From NCBI GenBank assembly GCA_938048505.1, contig CALIUX010000307.1, forward strand, positions 1 through 5,033: a stretch of DNA of 5,033 bases, given 5' to 3'. Of this stretch, positions 1 to 5,033 are shown piece by piece. The position numbers were made by a program, and so were the translations under genes. Each line of letters opens with the position of its first letter. Position 1 is the stretch's first letter. The notes beneath the pieces are model-generated. The model saw nothing but the letters and a program-made list of their open reading frames with translations. It was not told the origin of the DNA and did no database searches. Source of the stretch: an uncultured Pseudomonadales bacterium (GTDB lineage Bacteria > Pseudomonadota > Gammaproteobacteria > Pseudomonadales > Cellvibrionaceae).

Positions 1-944
1 AAGAGCTGGCCTTTTGTGGTGTAAAAAGCTGATTCTTTGGGTTGCTTTTGAATGGCTTGATCGATCATATCCAGCGCTAAATCGAGCTTTTTGTCTTTGG
101 CGTAAGCCATTGCTCGGCGTTCGGCGTCATAAGCGGCCTTATCTCGGCGGAGTTGCGCCGTTGCGCGCCGGAATTCCGCTGCATTGCGTTTACCGGTTTT
201 CCCTTCGGCATAGCCTTTATTACGCTGCACTCGCTCACCAGAAGGTGGGTGACTGGCAAAAAGATTGCTCATAAAATCGCCTTGCTGGCCGTTTTTAAGG
301 GCTAAAAACTTTTCTTGTAATTCTACGGCACCTTTTGGTTCATAACCGACTCTTAGCATGTACTTCACGCCGTGCTCATCTGACTCTAGCTCGTCGTCGC
401 GGCCGTAGCGTGCATTCAGTGCCGCACCGCCGTATTGGCTCCCCATATTGATTAAGTTGCCATACTGGGTACCCTGCGCCAAAGCGCCCACAATCATAGA
501 GCCAAATCCTAGTGCTCGTTGACGGGTCATTTGTGCGGCAGAATGCTGCGCGGCGGCGTGAACAATTTCGTGCCCTAAAACGGCAGCCAGTTGAGCCTCA
601 TCATCCAGCATCGCTAACAGGCCGCGGTTAATAGCTATTTTGCCACCGGGTAATGCCCAAGCATTAGGTGAGCCGTCGTTGAGTACAACAAATTCATAAG
701 GCAACTGGGGCTGATCGCTTACCGCGGCTAGCTTTTTGCCTACGCTGGCCACATAGCGTGTTAAGCCAGGATCAATTGTGTATTGACCACCTTGCTGCTG
801 CTGATAAGGTTTATAATTTTGCTCGCCCATTGCGATCTGTTGGCTTTGTGACATGCCAACGAGTTCGCGCTTACCGGTAACAGGGTTAGTGGCCAAACAG
901 CCTGACAATACAAGGGGTATAAAGAGTGCGGCTAAAATTCGCAT
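1..944 (-). CDS. M48-family zinc metalloprotease lipoprotein with start of a TPR tail (3' partial)
   Basis: Reading leftward from 944 gives an open frame of 314 codons that runs off the window edge. The start is fixed by an AGGAG ribosome site five bases upstream and by the signal peptide that follows. Residues 1-16 form a lipoprotein signal ending in the lipobox LSGC, so Cys16 should be lipidated and the enzyme anchored on the periplasmic side. The zinc motif HEIVH (His125, Glu126, His129) lies in a typical M48 helix, and a downstream E-x-E-x-D cluster (Glu185 to Asp189, followed by Gly192) should supply the third ligand. SHPP at 231-234 matches the conserved HP element that holds the regulatory histidine (His246) of BepA. 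From about residue 277 an alanine-rich helical stretch looks like the first TPR repeat. Family members such as BepA and LoiP degrade or help assemble outer-membrane proteins; a quality-control role here is inference. The missing C-terminus is probably more TPR repeats. It is divergent from the MATE gene. Confidence 0.93.
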   Translation of the reverse strand, partial: MRILAALFIPLVLSGCLATNPVTGKRELVGMSQSQQIAMGEQNYKPYQQQQGGQYTIDPGLTRYVASVGKKLAAVSDQPQLPYEFVVLNDGSPNAWALPGGKIAINRGLLAMLDDEAQLAAVLGHEIVHAAAQHSAAQMTRQRALGFGSMIVGALAQGTQYGNLINMGSQYGGAALNARYGRDDELESDEHGVKYMLRVGYEPKGAVELQEKFLALKNGQQGDFMSNLFASHPPSGERVQRNKGYAEGKTGKRNAAEFRRATAQLRRDKAAYDAERRAMAYAKDKKLDLALDMIDQAIQKQPKESAFYTTKGQL

Positions 945-1044
945 GCTATCTCCTATCAAAAAGGTCATTTTCCGAGGTTTGCTATGCTAGCGAACATATC
1001 AAACACTGTATGCATCAAGTTTACGTAACAAAGAATACTTGAAG

Positions 1045-1099
1045 TGTAACAGGCTCTTGTTGAAATACCTGTTTCAGTGAAACATTACAAGCTGTTACA
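1045..1099. repeat. 8-bp inverted repeat TGTAACAG/CTGTTACA enclosing the palindrome
   Basis: TGTAACAG at 1045-1052 and its exact reverse complement at 1092-1099 bracket the 15-bp palindrome. A further GTAACA occurs at 1025-1030, exactly 21 bases (two helical turns) before the copy at 1046-1051, inside the small palindrome TTACGTAA. The arrangement suggests repeated regulator half-sites in the shared promoter region. It could also be chance in a moderately AT-rich spacer. Confidence 0.35.
1070..1084. promoter_or_regulatory. Perfect 15-bp palindrome, candidate operator
   Basis: TGTTTCA and TGAAACA flank a single central G, a perfect inverted repeat in the gap between the divergently transcribed protease and MATE genes. 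Odd-centred dyads of this size are typical binding sites for dimeric repressors, and MATE genes are often repressor-controlled. No regulator gene is visible next to it, so the bound protein is unknown. It lies about 120 bases upstream of the MATE start and about 126 upstream of the protease start, so it could serve either gene. Confidence 0.4.
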
Positions 1100-1202
1100 T
1101 CAAACGGTCTAGATAAGTATTGTGCAGGTAAAATCGCTCTGCAACGTATTTAACGGCTCTTAGCCAGCTCAACCCCTGGCCTACTCAATTAATGGATTCT
1201 CT

Positions 1203-2546
1203 ATGGAAGCCAAATTTACGCAGGGCTCGATCTTTAAGCACGTTACAACGATGACGCTAGCATCATCGATTGGGCTCTTATCGCTGTTTTTAGTGGACTT
1301 AGTCGACATGTATTGGCTTAGCCTGCTGGGTGAAGTTGAGCTCGCGGCGGCGATTGGGTATGCCGGCTCGATTCTCTTTTTTACGCTGTCACTTGCACTG
1401 GGCTTAGCCATTGGCTGTGCTGCGGTGGTCTCTCATGCTATTGGTGCTGGCTCAAAGGCGCAAACAGCACAGTTGGTCTCGCACGTATTTGTAGGGATTA
1501 TCATCATTACTTTACCCGTGATGATTGCGGTATATTTCTGCATTGAAACGGTTTTAATGTGGCTTGGTGCAAAAGGTCGAGCGCTTGAACTAGCGGCTGC
1601 ATATATGCGTATTATCATTCCCAGTATGCCTATTCTTGCTGTAGCAATGGCCGCCAGTGCAGTTATGCGTGCTATGGGTAATGCTAAAGAAGCTATGTAC
1701 TTAACCGTGCTGGGAGGCGCTGTGAATGCCGCGTTAGACCCAGTATTTATTTTTGGGTTAGGGTGGGGGATTGAAGGGGCTGCGGTGGCATCGGTCTGTG
1801 CGCGTATCGCCATGCTAGTCTACGGTGTATACCGTATGGCGGTGACCTATGATCTCTTTGTTTTCCCTCACAAAGTCGGCTTTATTGAAGATATTCGTCA
1901 TTATGCTCAAACGGCAATACCGGCAGTGTTGACTAACTTATCAACCCCTATTGGAGTAGCGTATTTGACGGCAGTGATGTCCCAGTTTGGTGATAGTGCT
2001 GTTGCGGGCAACGCTATCATTGGCAAGCTTCAGCCGTTGGTTTTTGCGGGACTATTTGCGTTGTCAGGTGCCGTTGGCCCTATTGCTGGGCAAAACTTGG
2101 GCGCTCAAAAGTACGATCGCATACAGCGCACATTGTGGGATAGTTTGGCTTTTATTGGTCTCTATTGCGTGATTGCCTGTGCAGGCCTGGCACTGCTTAC
2201 ACCATTTATTGTGTCGGTTTTTGGTGTGCAAGGAGAAGCTAAAGTGTTGATTCAAGTCTATTGTTACGGCTTAAGCTTGGTGGCATTGTTTAATGGTATG
2301 ACATTTGTGAGCAACGCACTCTTTAATAACCTTAAGCTAGCCCCCTGGGCAACAGGCTTTAATTTTGCGAAGGCAACACTCTTCACTATGCCGTTTGTAT
2401 CACTTGGCGCCTCATGGGGTGGCCCAGTCGGGGCTTACTGGGGGTTATTGGTTGGCTCAATACTTATTGGTATTTTGGGTATTGTGGTCGCCTATTGGAA
2501 GATTAATGCACTGCGACCTTCGGCTGCACCCATTACCGGCGCGTGA
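1203..2546 (+). CDS. MATE-family multidrug/metabolite efflux transporter
   Basis: A 447-residue inner-membrane protein, the usual length for the MATE family, made almost entirely of hydrophobic segments consistent with twelve transmembrane helices in two six-helix halves. Family marks are visible. VDLVDMYW in helix 1 contains Asp35, in the place of the cation-coupling aspartate of NorM-type proteins. RAMGNAKEAM at 156-165 and DPVFIFGLGWGIEGAA at 179-194 close the first half. AVGPIAGQNLGAQ at 290-302 is the mirrored loop of the second half. MATE proteins expel cationic drugs or metabolites in exchange for Na+ or H+; substrate and ion cannot be told from sequence. The ATG at 1203 has only a weak ribosome site, but the protein begins as expected for the family, with a short amphipathic leader before helix 1. 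The gene shares its upstream region with the oppositely oriented protease and is followed 105 bases later by the DUF2058 gene. No frameshift or missing segment was seen. Confidence 0.95.
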   Translation: MEAKFTQGSIFKHVTTMTLASSIGLLSLFLVDLVDMYWLSLLGEVELAAAIGYAGSILFFTLSLALGLAIGCAAVVSHAIGAGSKAQTAQLVSHVFVGIIIITLPVMIAVYFCIETVLMWLGAKGRALELAAAYMRIIIPSMPILAVAMAASAVMRAMGNAKEAMYLTVLGGAVNAALDPVFIFGLGWGIEGAAVASVCARIAMLVYGVYRMAVTYDLFVFPHKVGFIEDIRHYAQTAIPAVLTNLSTPIGVAYLTAVMSQFGDSAVAGNAIIGKLQPLVFAGLFALSGAVGPIAGQNLGAQKYDRIQRTLWDSLAFIGLYCVIACAGLALLTPFIVSVFGVQGEAKVLIQVYCYGLSLVALFNGMTFVSNALFNNLKLAPWATGFNFAKATLFTMPFVSLGASWGGPVGAYWGLLVGSILIGILGIVVAYWKINALRPSAAPITGA

Positions 2547-2552
2547 AGCCGT

Positions 2553-2558
2553 TATAAT
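2553..2558 (+). promoter_or_regulatory. Possible -10 hexamer TATAAT before the DUF2058 gene
   Basis: A consensus TATAAT lies just after the MATE stop codon, about 94 bases before the DUF2058 start. No good -35 hexamer is found 16-18 bases upstream (the sequence there is near CCATTA), and there is no TG extension. It may be a weak promoter giving the downstream gene its own transcript, or a chance match. Confidence 0.25.
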
Positions 2559-2651
2559 GACGCTGTTGAAATGCAAACTGATCAATACTGTGTTGTATCG
2601 GTTTGCTTTGCATAAGACCTTTTCATTTCCTTAATACGAGAAAAATTAGCG

Positions 2652-3200
2652 ATGCCCTCACTACAAGACCAACTGCTGAAGGCGGGGTTGGTGGATGATA
2701 AAAAAGCCAAGCAAGCCAAAAAAGCCAAGCGTAAACAAGCCAATGTTGAACGTCGCAGCAAGGAAGTTGTGGTGGATGAAGCAAAAGCTGCTGCTGAAGC
2801 GGCTCGGTTAGACAAAATAGAAAAAGATCGCGCCCTTAACCGTCAGCGCGAAGAGGCTTCACAGCGCAAAGCGATAGCGGCACAAATCAAGCAGCTCATC
2901 GAAAATCATCATAAGCCTAGGCTAGATGGGCCTGGTGAAGTCGAATATAACTTCCTCGATGGCAAAACCATTAAAAAAATTGTCGTTTCGCATCTGGTAC
3001 AGCGTCAATTGGTGAGCGGTATTTTGGTTGTTGCTAAACAAGATGATGCCTATTTTTTGGTGCCAAATATTGTGGCGGACAAAATTGCTCAGCGTGATGA
3101 GAGCTTAATTATTCAACCGCAAGAAACAACCACCCAAGATGCGGCTGATGAAGATGATCCGTATAAAGACTACGTCATTCCTGATGATCTAATGTGGTAG
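2652..3200 (+). CDS. yaiL: DUF2058 family protein (YaiL-like), putative nucleoprotein
   Basis: A 182-residue cytoplasmic protein, about the length of E. coli YaiL. The N-terminus PSLQDQLLKAGLVDDKKAK is the family opening. It runs into a Lys/Arg/Ala-rich, strongly charged, probably coiled-coil segment (about 16-85) that could bind nucleic acid. A compact region follows (about 88-155) with the conserved NFLDGKTIKKI and VADKIAQRD elements. The acidic tail contains DEDDPYKDY and ends in IPDDLMW, essentially the C-terminus of E. coli YaiL, recalled from family knowledge. The family is annotated as polynucleotide-associated, but its biochemical role is not established, and I infer none beyond likely nucleic-acid or ribonucleoprotein association. 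The start at 2652 is supported by the family N-terminus; the ribosome site is weak. The gene lies 105 bases after the MATE gene on the same strand, and read-through is possible. Confidence 0.92.
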   Translation: MPSLQDQLLKAGLVDDKKAKQAKKAKRKQANVERRSKEVVVDEAKAAAEAARLDKIEKDRALNRQREEASQRKAIAAQIKQLIENHHKPRLDGPGEVEYNFLDGKTIKKIVVSHLVQRQLVSGILVVAKQDDAYFLVPNIVADKIAQRDESLIIQPQETTTQDAADEDDPYKDYVIPDDLMW

Positions 3201-3276
3201 TTCTTTACTTGTTACGCATTAAGCTGCGGCGTGGCTATAGAGAAGCTCGCCTAAATTCTGGTTCGACTACCCCTCT

Positions 3277-3310
3277 CTTAGTCATGGGCCTTAGTCATTA
3301 GCTTAGTTAT
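3277..3310 (+). repeat. Three spaced copies of CTTAGTCAT
   Basis: CTTAGTCAT occurs at 3277-3285 and 3290-3298, with a one-mismatch copy, CTTAGTTAT, at 3302-3310, giving 12-13 base spacing. They sit in the otherwise featureless 170-base gap between the DUF2058 stop and the IS remnant. They may be a small tandem duplication or protein-binding iterons. I see no convincing intrinsic terminator for the DUF2058 gene in this gap. Confidence 0.4.
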
Positions 3311-3370
3311 AGTGACAGTTACTCGTGATACCCACCTGCATTGTTCAATAAGGAATAGAAAGAATAGTGT

Positions 3371-3396
3371 GGAAAAAACGGGTGTCAAAAGTAGAA
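3371..3396 (+). repeat. Probable left terminal repeat of the IS remnant
   Basis: The GGAAAAAACGGGTGTCAAAAG stretch followed by TAGAAC can be aligned, with mismatches and small gaps, to the reverse complement of 3991-4014. The shared core is roughly GTC, an A-run, then TAGA. It sits immediately outside orfA, as an IS3 end should. The outer boundary is uncertain. Confidence 0.45.
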
Positions 3397-3424
3397 CTTC
3401 CTGTATACGCACAGGAGGTTCTAC
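3391..3424 (+). promoter_or_regulatory. Hairpin sequestering the orfA ribosome-binding site
   Basis: GTAGAACTTCCTGT (3391-3404) and ACAGGAGGTTCTAC (3411-3424) are reverse complements at 13 of 14 positions around a six-base loop. The downstream arm contains the perfect ribosome site AGGAGG (3413-3418), seven bases before the orfA ATG at 3426. In RNA read from outside the element the site would be buried. This is a known strategy by which insertion sequences avoid transposase synthesis from neighbouring promoters. It has stayed nearly intact although the genes it controls are broken. Confidence 0.75.
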
Positions 3425-3425
3425 A

Positions 3426-3650
3426 ATGAAAAAATCACATCAAATCATGGTTGTCCTTAACAAACTAAGGCTGAAGGGCCAGTACCAGAGCACTGTCGCG
3501 AACACGGCGTGAGCTCGGCAATGTTCTATAAATGGCGTGCCAAATGTGGCGATATGGATGCGCTATTAATGAATAGGCTCAGAAAGCTCGAAGATGAGAA
3601 TCGTCGCTTCCGGAGATGTCCACCGAAGAGTGCCTTAAGTTTGAGCAGAG
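3426..3650 (+). pseudogene. IS3-family orfA (transposase DNA-binding subunit), frameshifted
   Basis: The normal product is a protein of about 90 residues with a helix-turn-helix and a leucine zipper. Here it is split across three frames. MKKSHQIMVVLNKLRLKG lies in the frame of the ATG at 3426, until a shift near 3470-3480. Then PVPEHCREHGVSSAMFYKW, the recognition helix, followed by the zipper around RLRKLEDENRR, runs in the frame starting at 3479. After a second shift near 3612, EMSTEECLKFE is in the third frame. In the original frame translation stops at 3512. The nominal open frame at 3509-3880 is a chance join of orfA and orfB pieces and is not an independent gene. Confidence 0.82.
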
Positions 3651-3664
3651 TGCAGGAGAGCAGT

Positions 3665-3965
3665 GCTTTGCCTGCCTACGCAATGTTGAGAGCTTTCTGT
3701 GGATACGCAGTAATCGCGTGCGTTGAATTCATTTTCTATAAATGGGCAAGACGGGCCGACCAGCTTGGTATTAGCATTGATTATTGTGACCGGGAAAACC
3801 ACAGCAAAATGCTTATATCGAAAGAACTAGCCGAGCCATTCGGTATCATTGGTTCAATAAGTACCTATTTAGCCCTCTGAATGAAGCTCAAGGTTGGCAA
3901 TGGTTTTTGATAATCCTCAACGATCCCATCAAGCCAATCAGGGCAAACCGCCTTTTGCAGGGTAA
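3665..3965 (+). pseudogene. IS3-family orfB (DDE integrase domain) C-terminal fragment, frameshifted
   Basis: Only the last part of the catalytic subunit survives. ALPAYAMLRAF corresponds to the SLPA...RAL element. After it come a corrupted IRSDNGP region, where the second catalytic aspartate is lost, and then EFIFYKWARRADQLGISIDY in one frame. After a shift near 3786, PGKPQQNAYIER continues in another frame and retains the catalytic glutamate (codon 3820-3822). LFSPLNEAQ follows, and a last shift near 3907 leads to DNPQRSHQ and a stop at 3963-3965. The first catalytic Asp and everything before the ALPA element are missing. It is non-functional. Confidence 0.82.
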
Positions 3966-3990
3966 GCCCATAGCTTCAATAGCTAACCAC

Positions 3991-4029
3991 TCTATTTTCG
4001 ACTTCGCTTTAAAGATGGAAGGATCGCCC
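3991..4029 (+). repeat. Probable right end of the IS remnant
   Basis: TCTATTTTCGACTTCGCTTT, then AAAGATGGAAGGATCGCC, resembles the typical right terminus of this IS3 group: a CTACTTTTG-like stretch, then AAAAATGGGGGGATTACC-like sequence. Its reverse complement partly matches the left end at 3371-3396. The exact last base is not certain. Confidence 0.45.
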
Positions 4030-4090
4030 TTAAAAAGTGTGACTCAAGTCTCAAAAAGATATTTATTTGTCGTATGTGTGTATTTTTAAT

Positions 4091-4128
4091 TCATATATGA
4101 CATTTTATTTGTTTAATATATGTCATAT
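4091..4128. repeat. AT-rich dyad with repeated ATATGACA/TGTCATAT
   Basis: TCATATATGA (4091-4100) is a perfect 10-bp palindrome. It overlaps ATATGACA (4095-4102), whose exact reverse complement TGTCATAT lies at 4121-4128, 18 bases further on. This may be a regulator site or a flexible AT-rich structure; it is not G+C-rich enough to be a normal terminator. Confidence 0.4.
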
Positions 4129-4142
4129 CTAATCAAAACGGA

Positions 4143-4190
4143 GGCGCTAAAGCATAAGCTGTTGTCAGTGATTTGTTATGCCGTTGCGCC
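4143..4190. repeat. Imperfect 15-bp stem-loop GGCGC...GCATAA / TTATGC...GCGCC
   Basis: GGCGCTAAAGCATAA (4143-4157) pairs with TTATGCCGTTGCGCC (4176-4190) at 12 of 15 positions around an 18-base loop, in two blocks: a 5-bp GC stem and a 6-bp GCATAA stem separated by mismatches. It is the only GC-rich structure in this AT-rich stretch. A two-block stem recalls integron attC sites, but it is too short for one. No T-run follows, so a terminator is unlikely. Confidence 0.5.
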
Positions 4191-4253
4191 ATGTAAGAAA
4201 GATGTAGATTGATAGAGTGTGCTCATATAAAACACACACAAATGATCTTAGCC

Positions 4254-4274
4254 CTTAAATAATCAAAATTTAAG
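4254..4274. repeat. 7-bp stem-loop CTTAAAT/ATTTAAG
   Basis: CTTAAAT (4254-4260) and ATTTAAG (4268-4274) are exact reverse complements around a seven-base loop. It lies about 165 bases before the sigma factor start and could be an operator or leader RNA hairpin. In AT-rich DNA a chance origin is quite possible. Confidence 0.3.
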
Positions 4275-4439
4275 TCGAGGTAACTGCGATCAAAGAAGAA
4301 AGCCTCTTTATAAATTGGAAGTTTTAGCAATGTGATGTTAGCTAAGAGCAGGCTTAAAAACTCCATGTGTTTTTATTTTAATATTCAAAATAGTTAAATG
4401 TTATTGGTTTTAAATTTTTGTTTTTTTGAGGTTTTTTAT

Positions 4440-5033
4440 ATGAATTCAGGTTTTGCTGTATGTAAACCTTGTGTAAAAGCAAAAAATATTTGGTTTGATA
4501 AGTATGAAAAAGAAAAACCAGACTTTAGTGTGCTAGTTACTCGTGATGGAAAATATGTAAAAAACTTTATTGGCAAGACATTAAATAATAAAGAGGATGT
4601 AGAAGATGTATATCAAATCACTCTTTTAGAATCATTTAAATCGTACAAAAACTTTCTGGGTGAATCATGTTCTCGAACATGGTTGTGCGACGTTGCAAGT
4701 AATGTGCTACGTAATTGCATAATAAAAAATTCACAAAAAAAAGTTTATCTCTCAGATGACATTGAAACCCTTGCTGACATGACGGATGAGATTTTTGAAA
4801 GCCGATCCGGTCCTTTTCTTAACCCAGACATTTTTTATGAATATACTGAGTTGGCTGAAAATGTCAGTGATGCTATTGAGAAGCTTCCTGGTAAAATGAA
4901 GGAGGTCTTTCAGGCAGTCGTTCGAGATGGTTTAAGTTATGAAAATGCATCCTTGCGTCACCAAATACCAATTGGTACAGTTCGGTCAAGAGTTTCTAGA
5001 GCTAGAGAGGCTGTAAAGGCAGCATGCTTTAAA
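4440..5033 (+). CDS. ECF-type sigma-70 family RNA polymerase sigma factor (3' partial)
   Basis: An open frame of 198 codons from the ATG at 4440 to the window edge without a stop. GAGG eight bases upstream supports the start. Region 2 (core RNA polymerase and -10 recognition) spans about residues 28-97: the EDVEDVYQITLLESFKSY helix matches the family's D-x-E-D-x-x-Q-E pattern, and the S-x-TWL...N segment at 79-89 matches the usual TWL-x-x-IA-x-N. After a linker of about 45 residues, region 4 (-35 recognition helix-turn-helix) spans about 142-196, with IEKLPGKMKEVF, the LSYENAS helix and the diagnostic IGTVRSRVSRARE. There is no sigma region 3, so it is ECF type. The end of region 4 is reached, so only a short tail, or an extension, is missing. 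Unusual is an N-terminal extension of about 25 residues with a C-x-x-C pair (Cys8, Cys11). It is AT-richer than the genes to the left, suggesting separate origin. Target genes and anti-sigma partner are not in the window; its subgroup was not identified. Confidence 0.9.
   Translation, partial: MNSGFAVCKPCVKAKNIWFDKYEKEKPDFSVLVTRDGKYVKNFIGKTLNNKEDVEDVYQITLLESFKSYKNFLGESCSRTWLCDVASNVLRNCIIKNSQKKVYLSDDIETLADMTDEIFESRSGPFLNPDIFYEYTELAENVSDAIEKLPGKMKEVFQAVVRDGLSYENASLRHQIPIGTVRSRVSRAREAVKAACFK

Larger units (their letters stand above)
3371..4029 (+). mobile_element. Decayed IS3-family insertion sequence remnant
   Basis: The stretch contains, in the correct order, an IS3-type left end, orfA pieces, orfB C-terminal pieces and a right end, but is only about 660 bases against the usual 1.2-1.3 kb. 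OrfA matches the family in three successive frames. OrfB resumes at the ALPA element, so roughly the first 150-160 residues of its catalytic domain are deleted. The orfA type (CREHG, then FYKWRAK, then LEDENRR) resembles the large IS3 group related to IS407; this subgroup call is from memory of family sequences. Both element boundaries are approximate and no target-site duplication was recognised. The element cannot make an active transposase. Confidence 0.85.
4030..4439. other. AT-rich non-coding leader upstream of the sigma factor gene
   Basis: No coding frame with recognisable content was found in these 410 bases on either strand. Composition shifts to long A and T runs just after the IS right end and stays AT-rich into the sigma gene. 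The stretch holds several dyads, listed separately, and a long T-rich tract (about 4370-4437) just before the sigma start. Many AT-rich hexamers could act as -10 boxes (for example TATAAA at 4309-4314), but none has a convincing -35 partner, so no promoter is called. Confidence 0.6.

Noticed and set aside
14..274. Plus-strand 86-codon open frame, and a minus-strand 60-codon frame at 77-259
   Set aside because: Both are shadows of the M48 protease, whose minus-strand frame covers 1-944 with zinc motif, lipobox and ribosome site.
3201..3260. Intrinsic terminator after the DUF2058 gene
   Set aside because: No GC-rich hairpin followed by a T-run was found in this gap.
3509..3880. 123-codon open frame as an independent protein
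   Set aside because: It is a chance in-frame join of the middle of orfA and the C-terminal part of orfB of a broken IS3 element; matching sequence continues in other frames on both sides.
3907..4089. 60-codon open frame starting with TTG
   Set aside because: Its start is inside the decayed orfB, its homology shifts to another frame at once, and the rest runs through the IS right end into non-coding AT-rich DNA.
4143..4190. Complete integron attC site
   Set aside because: At 48 bases with an 18-base loop it is shorter than known attC sites, the GTTATGC-like core is on the inner rather than outer side of the stem, and no cassette or integrase is visible.
3317..4547. 13-base exact match AGTTACTCGTGAT at 3317-3329 and 4535-4547, as a possible direct repeat flanking the IS region
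   Set aside because: The second copy lies inside the sigma factor coding sequence, far beyond the IS right end, and one such match in 5 kb is within chance expectation.

Overview
The window looks like a chromosomal segment of a gammaproteobacterium, probably marine. The evidence is protein resemblance: a lipoprotein M48 protease with the start of a TPR tail, a MATE exporter, and a DUF2058/YaiL protein that ends in the same DDLMW signature as E. coli YaiL. Genus cannot be fixed from the sequence alone.

Layout. (1) Positions 1-944, minus strand: the first 314 codons of a secreted lipoprotein zinc metalloprotease (M48); its 3' end lies outside the window. (2) Positions 945-1202: a divergent intergenic region with a perfect 15-bp palindrome and repeated GTAACA/TGTTAC words, likely operator sequence. 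(3) Positions 1203-2546, plus strand: a full-length MATE multidrug exporter. (4) Positions 2652-3200, plus strand: a full-length DUF2058 (YaiL-like) protein. (5) Positions 3201-3370: a short gap with a three-copy 9-bp repeat. (6) About 3371-4029: a decayed IS3-family insertion sequence. It keeps a left end with a translation-blocking hairpin, a frameshifted orfA, an orfB that has lost its N-terminal half, and a recognisable right end. (7) Positions 4030-4439: an AT-rich non-coding stretch with several dyads. (8) Positions 4440-5033, plus strand: the first 198 codons of an ECF-type sigma factor, with no stop codon before the window edge.

The first three genes are ordinary core-type functions (envelope protein quality control, drug/metabolite export, a conserved nucleic-acid-associated protein). 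The only sign of joint control is the shared upstream region of the protease and exporter. The IS remnant marks a boundary. Beyond it the DNA becomes visibly AT-richer and carries a regulator, so the right-hand part probably belongs to an accessory locus acquired separately. What the sigma factor controls cannot be seen here; its target genes and any anti-sigma factor should lie to the right. I see no CRISPR array, tRNA or rRNA gene, and no demonstrably new system inside the window.
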